Positions 36,201-48,343 of a stretch of DNA of 64,000 nt are shown piece after piece. Source of the stretch: Hydractinia symbiolongicarpus (taxonomy: Eukaryota > Cnidaria > Hydrozoa > Anthoathecata > Hydractiniidae); contig NC_079884.1 of assembly GCF_029227915.1 (NCBI RefSeq), forward strand, positions 3,844,001-3,908,000. Direction: 5' to 3'. A program made the position numbers and the translations under genes. The notes beneath the pieces are model-generated. The model saw only the letters and a program-made list of their open reading frames with translations. It was not told the origin of the DNA and searched no databases. Position 1 is the first letter of the stretch, and every line of letters begins with the position of its first letter.

Positions 36201-38466
36201 CCAGATGTAATCTAATGTGGAATAATAGAGGTCAGAAAATAAGAGAGGTGAAAAGTTCTAAGAATTACCCAAAGTAGTTCTTCCTTTGAAGTGAATGATT
36301 CTCTCGACTAACTTTCCATACGACAATTTGATTTCTTCGTTACTTAGTAAGCGCTCGTACAACACCTTCTCCACCAAGTCACATTGTAGCTCTTCAAAGT
36401 ACCTGTACATAATACAAACAGTTTTACGCATGCGCAGAACACAAAGCCGCTGTGCAAATTAACACTTCTGTTTCTAGATAAAGTTAAGCTCAGCTTCAGC
36501 GTTTTAGTTTAAAATTTTACTCATTCTAGCTTATGGTTTTATGTTAGTAAAATTCACATAAAAACACAAAAATATAGCAGATACTGGAATTTTGGGAAAT
36601 TCTGATAAATTTAAGCATTATTTTATACGTAAACCCAAAACAAAATTCTCAAATCTGGAAATGATAAATTTTCAAAAGTTGAGGCCTTTCGGTCTTGTTG
36701 ATAATTGATGATAATAGAAATATTATAATTTCATTAAAAACTGAGTTTACTTTAGGCTACGTTTCGACATCAACAGTTGCCGCGCATGACAATTGTAGAT
36801 GTTGAAACGTAGCTAGAATAGACTTGCATGTTCATGACATGATAATATTTATATTCTTCAATCGACTGAACAGATATGGGTCTAAAGACAACTACTGTCA
36901 TTACCATAGTACTGTATCGATTTTACTGTAACTTGCAATTCTTTTTTTCGCTTCATTTGTTAAATAACCCACCCATTTTCTTGCAATCGTGTAGTCAATA
37001 TCTGTCCTCATTATAACCTCATTAATATTTTCGCTGTTCAAATTAGCTATTCCCGAAAGCAAGATTGTTTCTGGCAATGTAGTCTTTTCAAAACAAAATG
37101 GCAGAAACCACGTGCACTGTGGAAAATCTTTTTTGGGATTTAAGTGGCATACATTTGCTAGTTTCTTCCATGGTTCCGAGGGAAAATGCATGGCGTAGAA
37201 TTCTAATCGTTCGACAGGAATCGTGCGTACCCATAATTTGATATGTTTGATTAATGCTCCACTTAATGAGCCAGCCTAAAAAACATATTTTTTATCAGCA
37301 AGTGAAAATTCGAGAGCAGGCTGGATTTGCTTATGCGAGAAACACAATCAGGCTTAGTGGCTGTTTAGATATGAGACTCGGGACAGGACGATTGTAGGAA
37401 CGAGAAGTTTGTCAGGATTTCGCTGTTATCAAGCATTATACCAAAAATTACTTTGTTTTTATATAGATTTTCTACACAAGACAATTTCGTCCCGTCTCGG
37501 CTAAGCTGTTTTTCTTTTTTTTTTTTTGAAAAATTCGTAAAAAATTGATGTTTTTATTAAACATACCATTGGAATGTCAGCTTTGATTGATCCAATAAGA
37601 GACTTCAACATCATCAATTTTCCCCTCTTTTTGCAATTTTGTGATCCTAAACGTTTTAGTAATCTTTCCTGTGCTCTTTTGTTTCGCGCAGAATCCAATA
37701 TGGTCACCGCTCTCAATACTTCCTTAATACCAAATTTTTCATCAGGAACTTTCAGCAAGTACTCTGCCATTGTATAATCTTTCCGAGCCCATGCTGCAGC
37801 CAATGACAATGACTTTGAATTTTCTAATATCTCGACACGATTTTTTAAGAGGACGTGCAGACAAGCAAAATATCGGTGAGGAAGTTCGTTTTGAGCATTA
37901 TAGTGTGAAGAAAAGTATGATTGTTTGGTGAACAAATCTCGTATTTGATTGTCAGCTATAGAGGTGTCTAAAAACAGCAGAATTATTCTCAATTTCTATA
38001 ATCAAAGATGGCGTACTGTCATGGTGACGTGTGTACTTGAAACCTTACTAGAAAATCTACTGAGATGATATTTTCCCCAACCTCGTGCCCAGGGTCTTGT
38101 GGTCCCTGAGCCGTTATTACGGAGTGGCCAACGATGCTTTTCGTCGTTATCAACTTCGTCAACTAAGCAAAATGCCCTGGAAACGAGGTTGTATTGTTTA
38201 ATATCAAATGGGATGAATGAACCGCAGCATGGTTTATCTTTTCTTAATATTTAAGCAAGCTTAAATTTTATGATGCTTTATACATTTGTGATTAAGTTTT
38301 CTTTGAGAAAAATATATTTGCACTTACCAACGTTCCAGTTATGATTGTCGATTTTATTTTTCTCATTTTCTGCATTTTGTTGCATGGATTTGTTGTGCAT
38401 GTAGTTTCTTCGTCTGAAGCCACCATTTCGAGGTCTGTGTGTTCTTCTGTTTCGGCTTTGCACCAT
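33247..38466 (-). CDS. von Willebrand factor A domain protein, TROVE-like layout (eight exons, 580 aa)
   Basis: Exons in transcript order are 38466-38328, 37967-37567, 37275-36905, 36402-36269, 36211-36133, 35439-35265, 34574-34429 and 33544-33247. They total 1,743 bp and all phases agree. The N-terminus is Arg/Asn/Gln-rich and basic, which may suit RNA binding (inference). Residues about 47-370 look helical (LAAAWARKDYTMAEYLLKVP; AGSLSGALIKHIKLWVR). The vWA domain follows, with a full MIDAS: D387-x-S389-G-S391 (GDKSGSM), T447 (GVTIPAAS) and D471 (VVTDEEE). A helical region followed by a vWA domain recalls Ro60/TEP1 (TROVE) proteins, but I cannot confirm that family. The product has no signal peptide, so it is probably intracellular. 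Introns hold several small mobile elements (34639-35000, 35956-36075, 38078-38191). Exon 5 is only 79 bp. Confidence 0.85.
34639..35000. mobile_element. 362-bp inverted-repeat MITE in a vWA-gene intron
   Basis: Terminal inverted repeats cactcattatttttataag and its inverse near the right end are flanked by TA on both sides (34637-34638 and 35001-35002). This is the target duplication of Tc1/mariner-type elements. It lies in the intron between exons 6 and 7. No coding capacity. Confidence 0.85.
35481..35905. repeat. Repeat remnant with 'taaacgcccc' motifs
   Basis: The left end (acggtaaaccgtctaataaa) and several 'taaacgccc' copies near 35500, 35520 and 35890 look like a degenerate DNA-transposon family. 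It sits in the intron between exons 5 and 6 of the vWA gene. Ends are not defined. Confidence 0.4.
35956..36075. mobile_element. Small inverted-repeat element (CAACCTCGTTCCCAGG family)
   Basis: Left edge cagcctcgatcacaggac; right edge gccctgggaacgaggttg. It lies in the intron between exons 5 and 6 of the vWA gene and shares its internal sequence (tgtctctttttgc, tcggacg) with the copy at 3096-3196. Confidence 0.75.
38078..38191. mobile_element. Small inverted-repeat element (CAACCTCGTTCCCAGG family)
   Basis: Left edge caacctcgtgcccagggtc and right edge gccctggaaacgaggttg. It lies in intron 1 of the vWA gene. Confidence 0.8.
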
Positions 38467-38469
38467 AGT

Positions 38470-38710
38470 GTAAGATCTTCTATACTCTCTTCAATATACG
38501 TTACTTTTTCCTTAAATTAAAAAGTTTATACTTTATATCATCTTTCCCTTTGGCAAACTAATTTTGTTTGTCTTCTAAAACTCTGTATTGACTCAAATTT
38601 TTGCCATAGAAAGCGTTTGATCTTTTTAAGGTTAGTGAAGTAAGATCTTCTATGCTCTCTTCAATATACGTTACTTGCTTAAATAGAAAGTTTATACCTT
38701 ATGTCATCCA
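38470..38710. repeat. Direct duplication at the vWA-gene start
   Basis: About 70 bp at 38470-38545 (taagatcttctatactctct...) recur at 38641-38710 with a few changes, 171 bp further on. The first copy abuts the start codon of the minus-strand vWA gene, so the 5' UTR or promoter-proximal segment is duplicated. Confidence 0.8.
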
Positions 38711-38975
38711 CTTCAATCATATGCAATGACCTTTTAACATTAAGCAAAAGGAATTTTCCTTTGAATGCATTAGTCGTTGTATTTTTATTCATTCTTTTGG
38801 ACATTCTTTAAAAGCACGGTAAACTTTAAAATAACCTTTGACTATCCAATTTTTCCGTCACTTAGCGCATTTGACCCGGTTTTTTTTCTCTGCACGTTCT
38901 TTCACATTGTATAATCATCGTTAGAATTACAATAACATCAAATTAGAGAAAAAAACATATAACAAATTCGTTTTA

Positions 38976-39094
38976 TCTATATTATAATGCCCGTATACGT
39001 GTGTCTGTCCGTCCGTCCGTCCGTCTGTCTGTCACGCAAAATTGTAGCTTAGCGACGGGCGAACCCGTGGATTTTTCCACGGGCTAACGACTAG
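38976..39094 (+). mobile_element. Non-autonomous mini-Helitron, 119 bp
   Basis: The element starts with TC (tctatattataatgcccg) after an A and ends with CTAG before a T, the A^T insertion preference of Helitrons. An 8-bp hairpin CCCGTGGA-TTT-TCCACGGG at 39064-39082 lies 12 bases before the CTAG end, as in canonical Helitron 3' ends. The middle holds a short (GTCC/GTCT)n run. It is unrelated in its ends to anything I could find at the large Helitron in 15.8-21.8 kb. Confidence 0.8.
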
Positions 39095-41327
39095 TTTATT
39101 TAATTTTGCTTATTGAAACCTTCAGTAAAAAAATGTGTCATAAACGAAACAGCTAGCTTAACACCATATCTCCTAAATAGTATGTTTTTTCTTTTTCGTA
39201 AGAAAGCGGCTTGACTGCAAGTAGTACTCAGTCTTAATACTGTATTTTTGCGAAACCTGAGGAAAGCATGCTTTTATTAGTCTGTGATTATTATTTCTAT
39301 GAAGCACAGAAAAGAGACACTGCAAATTCTCATTCACACAATTCCGCTGTGGAAATAAGTGTTCAAAACTTAGCCTACAAAGAAATGCAAGAAAACAAAG
39401 ATCATTATTCGAAAAAAAAAATCCCATCTCATATTATATTTTCAACTATATTTTTTTTATACTTACTACTATGCAAAAGTCACCTTTGAATATAAAACAA
39501 ACTTATCGCGCCCTGTTACTTATTGAATTTTTTTTGATGAAAAAGCATTTTTTTTACGACATTATTTCATCAAGTTTCATCACAGTGGAAAAACAATGTT
39601 TATTTATTGAAAAGATGACGTCATTATGTGTTATAAAAAGGTCAATAATTATAATACAATGTATGGTTTAATTCTTTTTCTTGTTAAATTTTTGTTAATT
39701 AGTACTCAACTGTGATGGGTTCCCATTTTGTCGCCTCTCTGCTTTAACAATCGTTTAGCCTTCTAAAATCTTAATAAGGTCGAAAGATGTCTCTGTCTAT
39801 GAAAGATGGTACGTGACTTTTCTTACAACTATTAGATGTGACATTGTATTACCGCCATGTAACAAAAGTATAGTTCTACAAATCAATGCCCTCTTAAATT
39901 GCTTTGGACAAATAAAAATACTATTTGGGGTTATTTCTCGTAAGGGAAGACACTTCTTTTTTTAAATGTCAAGTTGCACTTACTCAATTATTTTTTCTTT
40001 ATTTTTTTCTTTTGTTAATCTTTTAAACAACAAAAATATGATCAACATAACATTAAATTCTTAACTCAAGTTGTCGTGGTCAAGTCAACAAACCACTTAT
40101 TGTACGATCAGCATATATTAATTGTGGTTGACGCTTATAATAGTGATAAATATTAATTAATAGATAAGTCATTTTTATCGCCTACACCCATCATTTCGAT
40201 TGCCTGGTAACAATCTTTCTAATGTTTAAAGATACAGTACTATTACCACTGACCCAACTATTAAATAGGGCACCGTCACACAAATTAGTAAAAAGAATGT
40301 CACACACATTCTTTTTACTAATTTTTGTTTAATGCGAATGAAGTAGGTTTTTCCTCAAATTAGGGTGTGAACCAGATAATTTAGGGGACATGTTTTCTTT
40401 ATTTTTTGACGTCGAATTAAATTTACTTAATAAAATGGCAAGCAGCTTTACCAGAAGTAAATAAGTACAACGAAAAACGAAGATAGATGAAAGAAAAAAG
40501 TATTAAGAACAAAGGAAATTAAAAACTTAAACCCCTCTATTTCAGTGCAACTTAAGGTCAATTTTTCATCTTATTTTTTGGGCGAAATTTAATTTTCAAA
40601 ACCAGATAATTTATTTTCTCTAATTATAATTAGAGGAATGACGGTAGACGGAGCCTAGAGTAGCTAATATGACTGTTTACAAAACAAACATGATATGATA
40701 AACCTACCTCCATTGCTATTGCCTATCAATAACTTTTCTTACAAAATAAATTTGTTTAAAATAACATGATAGTTCAAAAAGTTCATGGGCTTATTAATGG
40801 AACCCTTTTTTTTTTAAAAAAAAAGCATGTGCTCTCAGACTCAAGTCAGATTTTTTTCCTGTTTTATCCCAAAAACTTAAAATACTACAATAATAGTTAC
40901 AAGGTTTTCGAAATGCCACGATCAGGACGGGGCACAAGAAGATGTGGGTTTGGAATTTCAAAGAATCTTTATGTTAAATGTCCACATGATTCATAAGACT
41001 AGGTAAGCCTCGTTTTCAGGGTTTCAAATTTACGACATATTGATGGGGCAAGTACGCCAGATGACTTACTACCTTGCTTGCAAGCTAAATACACCTAAAC
41101 ACCAAAGGTTTTAGCGCCACTGTGAAACAATAAAACCCTGACAACATATTTAGAAATGATTGATAAAATTGTATTTTTTTATTTTTAATCTTTCTTACAT
41201 ATATACAAAAGATTTTCATCTGCAAGGCATGATGGTTAGACGTTTATAAGCCAGAGCACCAATAAACTTCTTTTACTGAGAATATATCTATCTAAGTTTG
41301 AGCATTCACTGCTGAATGACTTGTTAT
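39095..41327. other. Intergenic, no gene recognised
   Basis: AT-rich. Only short open frames without motifs. It contains the perfect 19-bp hairpin at 40282-40324. Confidence 0.5.
40282..40324. repeat. Perfect 19-bp stem hairpin with 5-base loop
   Basis: aaattagtaaaaagaatgt, loop cacac, then its exact inverse complement. It could be a foldback element end, a hairpin RNA or a terminator-like fold. No gene lies close enough to decide. Confidence 0.85.
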
Positions 41328-44300
41328 TTAATACATATGTATTTTATGTGTGCCTCTGTCGGCAACAAGAACGTTACCATGACTCGTTATGAATACACCT
41401 GTTGGTTTTGACAGCTGCTTGACTGTTGCACCCAGTTTCTTAATAAATTGACCATCAGAACTAAATAATTGTGCATCGATATTTTTAAAGTCTGAAACAA
41501 CAATATTATTTTCACTGTCTGTACCCAATCCGGACGGACACAAAAACTGGCCATCTTGTGCTCCTTTGGTACCGAATTTTGACAAAAACTTTCCGTTCTG
41601 GTCAAACTTTTGAACCCTATAATTGTTTGTATCTGACACCAAGATGTGATTTTCAGTTGTGATGGCAACATGACGTGGCGAATTAAACTTGCCATCCGCA
41701 GACCCCGACCCTCCAAATATAAACAGGAAATTTCCTTTTAAATCGAACACTTGAATTCGGTGGTTGTCACGGTCGGCCACAATTAACCGGTTTTCCTGAT
41801 CGATTGCAATTCCACATGGACCTTTCAGTAGTCCTTCGGTTGTTCCTCGTGTTCCGAATTTTCTTATAAACTGTCCATCTTTTGTGTATGTCTATGGAAG
41901 CAGAAAGATTTGTTATTGCTTGGACAGATTTAAGTCTTGCTATTAACTTAATTAAAAGAGAAAACATGAAATAATGTAACATTCAAAATTGATATGCACA
42001 TCAAACGCACACAGTACAACATCCCTAAAAGCACGAAACGAGATTGGAATTACTTTCACCATGGAGGAACTTCCACAAATAATTAATTCACTCAAAGAAC
42101 TGTTTCCGTTTCTACATTTATTGCTACTTAAGAATGTCCTATGGAATTGACTCTGGGCGGAATAAATACTCTCATCAGATGAAGGGGATCTCTGAAGTAA
42201 GACAACAACTTAGCAAGCCATGTTACTCCTAGATTAACTAAACATCTTATTTCTGCTGTGAATAGTTACATAAAGTCAAACAATGCTTACAGCTTATCTC
42301 CCGCTAAAAAAACTAATTAATTAACTACAGTCGACGCTCATTATCTCGAACCTCCGTTATCTCGAACTTTCTCTATCTCGAACTTTTTCTTCGGTCCCTT
42401 GAGTTCGAACTTTTCATGAAATACGCTCGTTATCTCGAACTTTCGCTATTTCGAACTTTTCTTTCGGTCCCTTGGGAGTTCGAGATAACGAGCGTCGACT
42501 GTATAAAAGAGCTTGAAAATTCATCTAGGAATATGTTTATCCTAATTGATTGTTAAGAATTTAGACTTGAAGCTCACTAATTATGCATGACATCATGAAC
42601 CAGCTCTGAGTGAGGCATTCTATTTAACAAGGTTGAAAATGTTTTTGGCCATTCAGCTTAGCAATTTGACAATCTTACATAAATTTCAACAATTAGTTAA
42701 TGTAATTATGCTCAAAAACAGCAATTACATGTTGAAGAGCAACGATTAAAAAAGAAAAAGATTATGAGCTCAACTTGTTTTGTTTTGTTTTTTACAGTAG
42801 GTAAATTTTAAATTTTGTCTGCACTGGGATCGAGCAATCAGCTACGAATTAGGAGAGATTTTTCTTACAGTGGAGGTTGGAAACGGACTTAAAACGCGAC
42901 CTTTCTGTTCTTTCTACAATCTATTACCATTTTGAAGGGTCAATATGAAGATTACCTGTATACGATGGTTTCCATGATCTGCAACGTATATATTGAGCTG
43001 TTTATCAACAGCAACTCCAGTAGGATACCACATTTCTCCATCGTTCTTACCTCGTACACCGAATTGCGAAAGTAACTTGCCATTAACATCAAACGTCTGT
43101 GGGAAGAACAAAAATTTTAATAAGAAGACACTTTTAGAAGGAGAAAGGAAACTTTAAACGTTTGATTAATTTTGTTTCAGATGGTTCATCAAAGGATAAA
43201 ACTTCATGAAACAGTATTCCCTATCTCTGACAGTATTGCCTATCTCTTTGCTCCTGAAACGTTATCACCGAACGACAAAGAAAATGCCCTGGGAATAAGC
43301 AATGTTATCAAGCTGTAGAAAAATGAAAAGAGACAGCATTGCAACTTCCAAAAAACGTGACTTACCAGGACTTTATGATTATTATGATCAGTAACCAAAA
43401 TATTTCCATCTTTGTCACATACCACACCCCACGGTTCATAATTGTCATTATTCTTCACACTTGAAATTACACCTCCTGATCCAAACTGCGTTAACATGGG
43501 ACCGATTTTTTCGCAGTCGATACCAGCGATAACATTTACTTCGAAAGGACTGTCATGTATCGGCTTTTCTCTCACGTATACAGAGAGGGCGTGCTTTTCC
43601 TTGCTTTGTACTGTGTAGCCAATTGTGTAGGAGCCATTTTGACAGTCCTTCACGTCAACATTAGTTGTCAAACCTTTTCCATCTGTCAGCTTAGCGATCA
43701 CATAATCACCACCTAAAAACAACAAGTCGCACATAACTTAGAGGAAAGTTTTTTTTTAATACTTTAACTTCTTATGAATTGAATCAAATCGCCAGCCACT
43801 TTTGCTAACAATGTTTAACTAAATAGACATTTCTTTTCTTACTTTTCGTCCGTGTTTAACACAGATTTTACATAATTCTTTTTGTTTTCCTGCAGAAAAA
43901 GTGGAATTATAAAAAAAAACTGAACATACGTATGCGATGTTATTTTTCTATTTGTGAATGTTAAAGTGGCTCAAACAGTTTTAACAAACTTTAAGCTAGA
44001 TAATCACTGTGGCTATTCTAGGGTTTAGATCCATGTTATAATTTTATATTATAACTAAAATGGGGACGGACACAAAAACTCACTTAAACGAACCCCCAAG
44101 GGAAACGTAAACCACAATATCACCATAACATTGGATTTTAGACTTCAAAGGGAACCAGCAACATAAACAGGTTTTAGAGAGATTGTAAATTTTACGTCTT
44201 AATAAATCACAGTGAGTACCAGGCTTTAAAGATCATATTTTTAGATATTTTTGATACTAGCAGCCGCAAGGAGGAAAAAACGCAATTTCCAGCGAAGGTG

Positions 44301-47300
44301 TTAGCTACGCAAATTACAAAATGATTTCCAATTTAAGCTCTCACCTCGACCTATTGGATTATCAAATCTATCTTTTGCCATCAACGTAAATTCAGTGTAA
44401 TGATTCAATTTGGCTGCCGTCACTCCTGTTCCAACTGCGACACATAATGGCGGGAATGTATCACTGGTACTTAGGATTCCAAACTTCTGAATAACGCTCT
44501 GCAATTGAATTAAAAATTGAAAAAATTATTTTTATAATAAATAAATCACAGATCCGTTAAGGAAGCGCGTCTAGTCTGTGATACTTTGTGCGCCCAGGCT
44601 TATATTCTTTTCAGGATTTTCCAGTAATGGAAAGACCAATATTTTTCGGTTAATTTACGTGTTCTTACCCTTCTAATAGACATGACAGCATTTTGTATGT
44701 TATTTGTAGCATTAGTGCGAAAGTCTAACTGTTTCTTTCTTAATTAAAGCTTAAACATCATGTGCAAGCTGGGTAAGACACATAACTTTTTTTTACAGAA
44801 CACCATCTAATAAAACTCCATCCCCAGAACTTGTTGTCTGTTCCAATACAAACAAACCTAACCGGGGCGAGGTTGCAGCTGATAAAAAAAAATAAGTAAA
44901 TAATTATAATTTTACCTTTAAAGCCTCATCTTGTGAGAAGAACTCGACGATATCATTTTCTTCTGGTTCTAACTGTGGTTGACTATTATTTAGTTCAGTC
45001 AGCCTCGATACCATGAGTTTTTTTACCATCATAATCTCAGCCTCGTTTCCATACCGCATCATGAATTCAACAAATTCACTACCAGTCAGCAGGTTGTTTA
45101 AATCCATTTCAAGACTTAGATGTTGTTCTTTCAATACCTGAAAAGTCAGAAACTCTAGTTAATAATTTCAGAACTGAAAAGCACCAACCTCGTTTCCGGG
45201 ACTTAATGTCTTAAGCTGTAAAGCTGTAGCTATAAAAGTAACCAGCTAAAAAGAAGATGGGAAATGCGACTTGATATAATTCATTATTATTGCTATATAT
45301 AATTTATTTTCATATCTTTATATCGACTTACAGCTTCTTTTTCAATGAAAGTATGTTGCAAACGGTCCAACAATTCAACTCGCTTCTCCTCTAGTTTTTT
45401 CACATGGCAGTCAACAGTCTCATTGATGACGTTAGCAACCGAATTTTTTCTACAAAATATAATCATTTAATGATATTATGTAAGAGTAGTCAATAACCAG
45501 TGAAAAATCCACGGGTTTGCTGGTCAGCAAATTTTTTAATTTGTGGGCACCTGGAATGAAGTTGTTTGCAAGCATTATGAACACACTGAAATACGGCTAT
45601 TATTATAGAAACATCGCGAAATTGTTTGTGATGGAGCTACCACAATGTTGCAGCCATTACTATATGTACACAATAACTACACTGCATGTTTACGATTGTA
45701 GCAAATAAACGCTGTTACCTTTCTCTTAAACTTTCTGCAACTTCTGTAATTTCCTTCAGAGCAAGTTTTATGACAGGAATTTTCCGTTTGCTGTTGTCCA
45801 ACAAGTTAGTGACACCTTCTCTGTGTGACTTGACTGCTTCCTTTAAATCTAGATAGTGATGCTCGCGATGTTCGTATATCGCGCAGTCTCGACAAATGGC
45901 GTCGTCGCAAGATTCGCAGAAATACTTGAGCATCTAGAGAAGAATAATCAATTTATGTTTTAACACTTTTTTGAATTATAAAGAGGCAGACAATGATCAA
46001 CCTCGTTCCCAGGGCTCTTTTCACTTTTTTATGGCTTACGGCGCTCAAGAAAGAAGTTCTTCTTTCTTGAGTGCCGTCAGCCAAAAGAAAAGTGAAAAAA
46101 GAGCCCTGGGAACAAGGTTGAGGTAATGATATCAAAGTAGCTTTAAGTAAAGAATTAATTAGCTAATCACAGATTTGCATCAATGACTTACCTCTCTATC
46201 ATGTACTTTACAGAATGATGGACATTTTATGGCATCGTGCACGGCGTTGTTTTGTAGTTCTTCAAAAGAAATGATGTTATGTCCCTTAGTTTGCCGGATC
46301 CTTTCATGAGCTGTGACGCAATTTTGGCACAAGTTTTCAACGCAGTCTAAACATCTTGATGTAGCTAGCTCTCTGTCTTCACAATTCGTGCAATTTGTTG
46401 GATTTTGTACAGCAAGGATGTTGAGCATATTGTTGATGAAAGAGTTGGTTGGGAATGCGTCCATACCTTTTGTGGGGATAGGAATGTCAATGCTGCATGT
46501 TGGACATATCAGAACCCGTTCTTGTCCCCTATTAAAACAACAGATTATAAAAAACTTAGACTTTTAAAGTATAATATACTAAACACTTTCTTTTAATATC
46601 TTTCCCATGGCTTATTTTTGCTTTCTAAAAAACGTGCTAGCACAAAGCACTTCTTTTCCGCTAGCGACAAATCTGAGAGCGAAATAAAGACCCAGGAAAG
46701 ATGTACGGGACTTTGCCCATCAAAATCTGCAGCTGCCATCTTAGGGTTAGTAATGGAAAGCCGAATACTGTAACACAGACTAGTCGCTAGCCTGGAAAAA
46801 ACCCCCCAGAAGTTCAATCATTAAACTTATTTTCCGTATTAATATTTCGTGCATTCTTAACACCACTCAGTTTTGATGCACAAACAGACGGAATATTGCT
46901 ATCGTTATAGGTGCAAAGTCTTCTAAAACATTATCCACGTCACTATAAAAAAACGATGCGTTACAACCTAGGGCTCTAACCGTTTATCAAATATCATAGG
47001 CGTAAAAGAGTCCTAAGGACGTAATTGTATCCGTTACATACTTCCGTGACCATAAAGCAACGCTACAAGTATTACTTTTCTTTTTTAGAATTTCAGATGG
47101 TCCTGATAGCGTTACTAAAAGTTAATATCTATGAAAAGCAAAAAGCATCTAACCCTAGAAAACAATCTTCGCGTTGCTTGAAACAGAGGAGATTATTTTA
47201 TTGATTTAGTTACCGAAACTGAAGTATTGTTTTTACCTTACTGTTGCGTCCAGGCATGATTGACAGAAAGAATGCAAACATGGTAGTACTTTTGGATTTT

Positions 47301-47367
47301 TAAAGTTCTCTTCACACAAGCTACAATTTAAATCACAAATATCTCGAGCGTTTCTCACTATAGCCAT
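41328..47367 (-). CDS. TRIM-NHL protein: RING, two B-boxes, coiled coil, filamin, NHL repeats (nine exons, 742 aa)
   Basis: Exons in transcript order are 47367-47237, 46528-46192, 45933-45719, 45449-45332, 45137-44916, 44498-44345, 43712-43366, 43096-42956 and 41891-41328. They total 2,229 bp and all phases agree. The RING has C15, C18, C30, H32, C35, C38, C52 and C55 (C3HC4). B-box 1 has CTNCEDRELATSRCLDCVEN and B-box 2 has CESCDDAICRDCAIYEHREH. A coiled coil follows, then an immunoglobulin-filamin domain, then NHL repeats (for example PTGVAVDKQLNIYVADHGNH and GIAIDQENRLIVADRDNHRI). Known TRIM-NHL proteins act as E3 ubiquitin ligases and RNA-binding repressors (TRIM71/LIN-41, TRIM2/3 groups). 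Which of these it matches is not decided here. It is divergently arranged with a paralogue at 48344. Confidence 0.93.
42328..42501. mobile_element. 174-bp pogo/Tigger-like MITE with TA flanks
   Basis: The left end cagtcgacgctcattatctc and the right end (inverse of cagtcgacgctcgttatctc) are flanked by TA at 42326-42327 and 42502-42503. 'Ttatctcgaac' recurs inside. The end sequence matches the style of Tigger/pogo Tc1-mariner elements. It sits in the last intron of the minus-strand TRIM-NHL gene. Confidence 0.85.
45998..46120. mobile_element. Long-palindrome copy of the CAACCTCGTTCCCAGG element
   Basis: Two arms of about 57 bp are near-perfect inverse copies, from caacctcgttcccagggctc to gagccctgggaacaaggttg. 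The element is almost entirely palindromic and is the best-preserved copy in the window. It lies in intron 2 of the minus-strand TRIM-NHL gene. Confidence 0.9.
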
Positions 47368-48343
47368 TATTTCGTCCTTCAAATCTTCGTTGTTTTATTC
47401 AATTTGATAGTTCTTTTATTAGAATGCGTTGTTTTGAACCGAAGAAGTTTTCGAGAGCTCGTAACGATTGCTTGAACGACGCATGCTCAGTAGAAAGCTC
47501 TTTTGAAATCAGTCGTGCATGCATGAGAAAGTTGAAGTAAACAGTGTTAATAATTTTTTCATTATGAGAATTCTAAAAATATTTTTACTATAAATAAGAG
47601 GTTCAATTTCCAATTTAAATTTTTTGGGAAGAATAAGAATGCCACATTATTAAGAAATTTTACTACCCTTTATAAAGCTAGAAAAGTTTCGCTTTTATTG
47701 AAAAAATTCTCCAATAAATCAGTTAAAAACCCAACTCGCTCCCCGCGTTTTTTCTCTGGCACTTCTTTCTTTATAAAAAGGCCTGGGATCGATATTGGTT
47801 TAAAATTTCTAAATATTTCGCTTTGCGCATGATTTTATTCGTTGAGTTGAAATGTTCTGATAAACCTTTTCTCAGCATGTTCGGTGAAAATCACTGAGCG
47901 TGATTTGATTAATTAGATGCAATCAAGCGAAACAAAAAAATATAAAATAAAATTTTTTCAAAATGTTAAGCCGCGTCTTGTGTTAAAAAAATTGATTTTG
48001 AAGTTGGAAATATCATCTAAGGTAGGACAGAAATTTATAGTAAGTCTATAGTAACAGACACTGTGTTAACAAACAAACCTGTACATAACAGACATTTATT
48101 ACAGCATATTATATTTATTATTTTGTTTAACGTTCTTAAGAACATCACTACTTACAGAGTGAAAGGTTGTACGTAGAAATTATTGTTGATTTTCTTTCAT
48201 TATATAAAGTGTGACTTCAATTAGAATTCCCTGTGTATCAACTCAAAACAGTGAAAGGTTTTATTTCTCTTCATAACGCTTTTCATAACGTCAAACTTTC
48301 TTTCATTTAGAAATGGCCATTTAACTTTGACAATGTGTCCAGC
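47368..48343. promoter_or_regulatory. Divergent intergenic region between two TRIM-NHL genes
   Basis: 976 bp separate the two start codons, so this must hold both 5' UTRs and both promoters. Short upstream ATGs exist before the plus-strand start (48313, followed two codons later by a stop, and 48333, out of frame and closed after nine codons). A shared bidirectional promoter is plausible but not shown. Confidence 0.6.

Noticed and set aside
37990-37997. Alternative acceptor for vWA exon 2 at TTATAG|AAATTG
   Set aside because: It keeps an open frame but breaks the phase set by exon 1. The acceptor at TTTTTAG|ACACC (37967) restores the phase.
48335-48343. GTG three codons upstream as start of the plus-strand TRIM-NHL gene
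   Set aside because: An ATG in good context follows at 48344; a GTG start is not expected in an animal gene.
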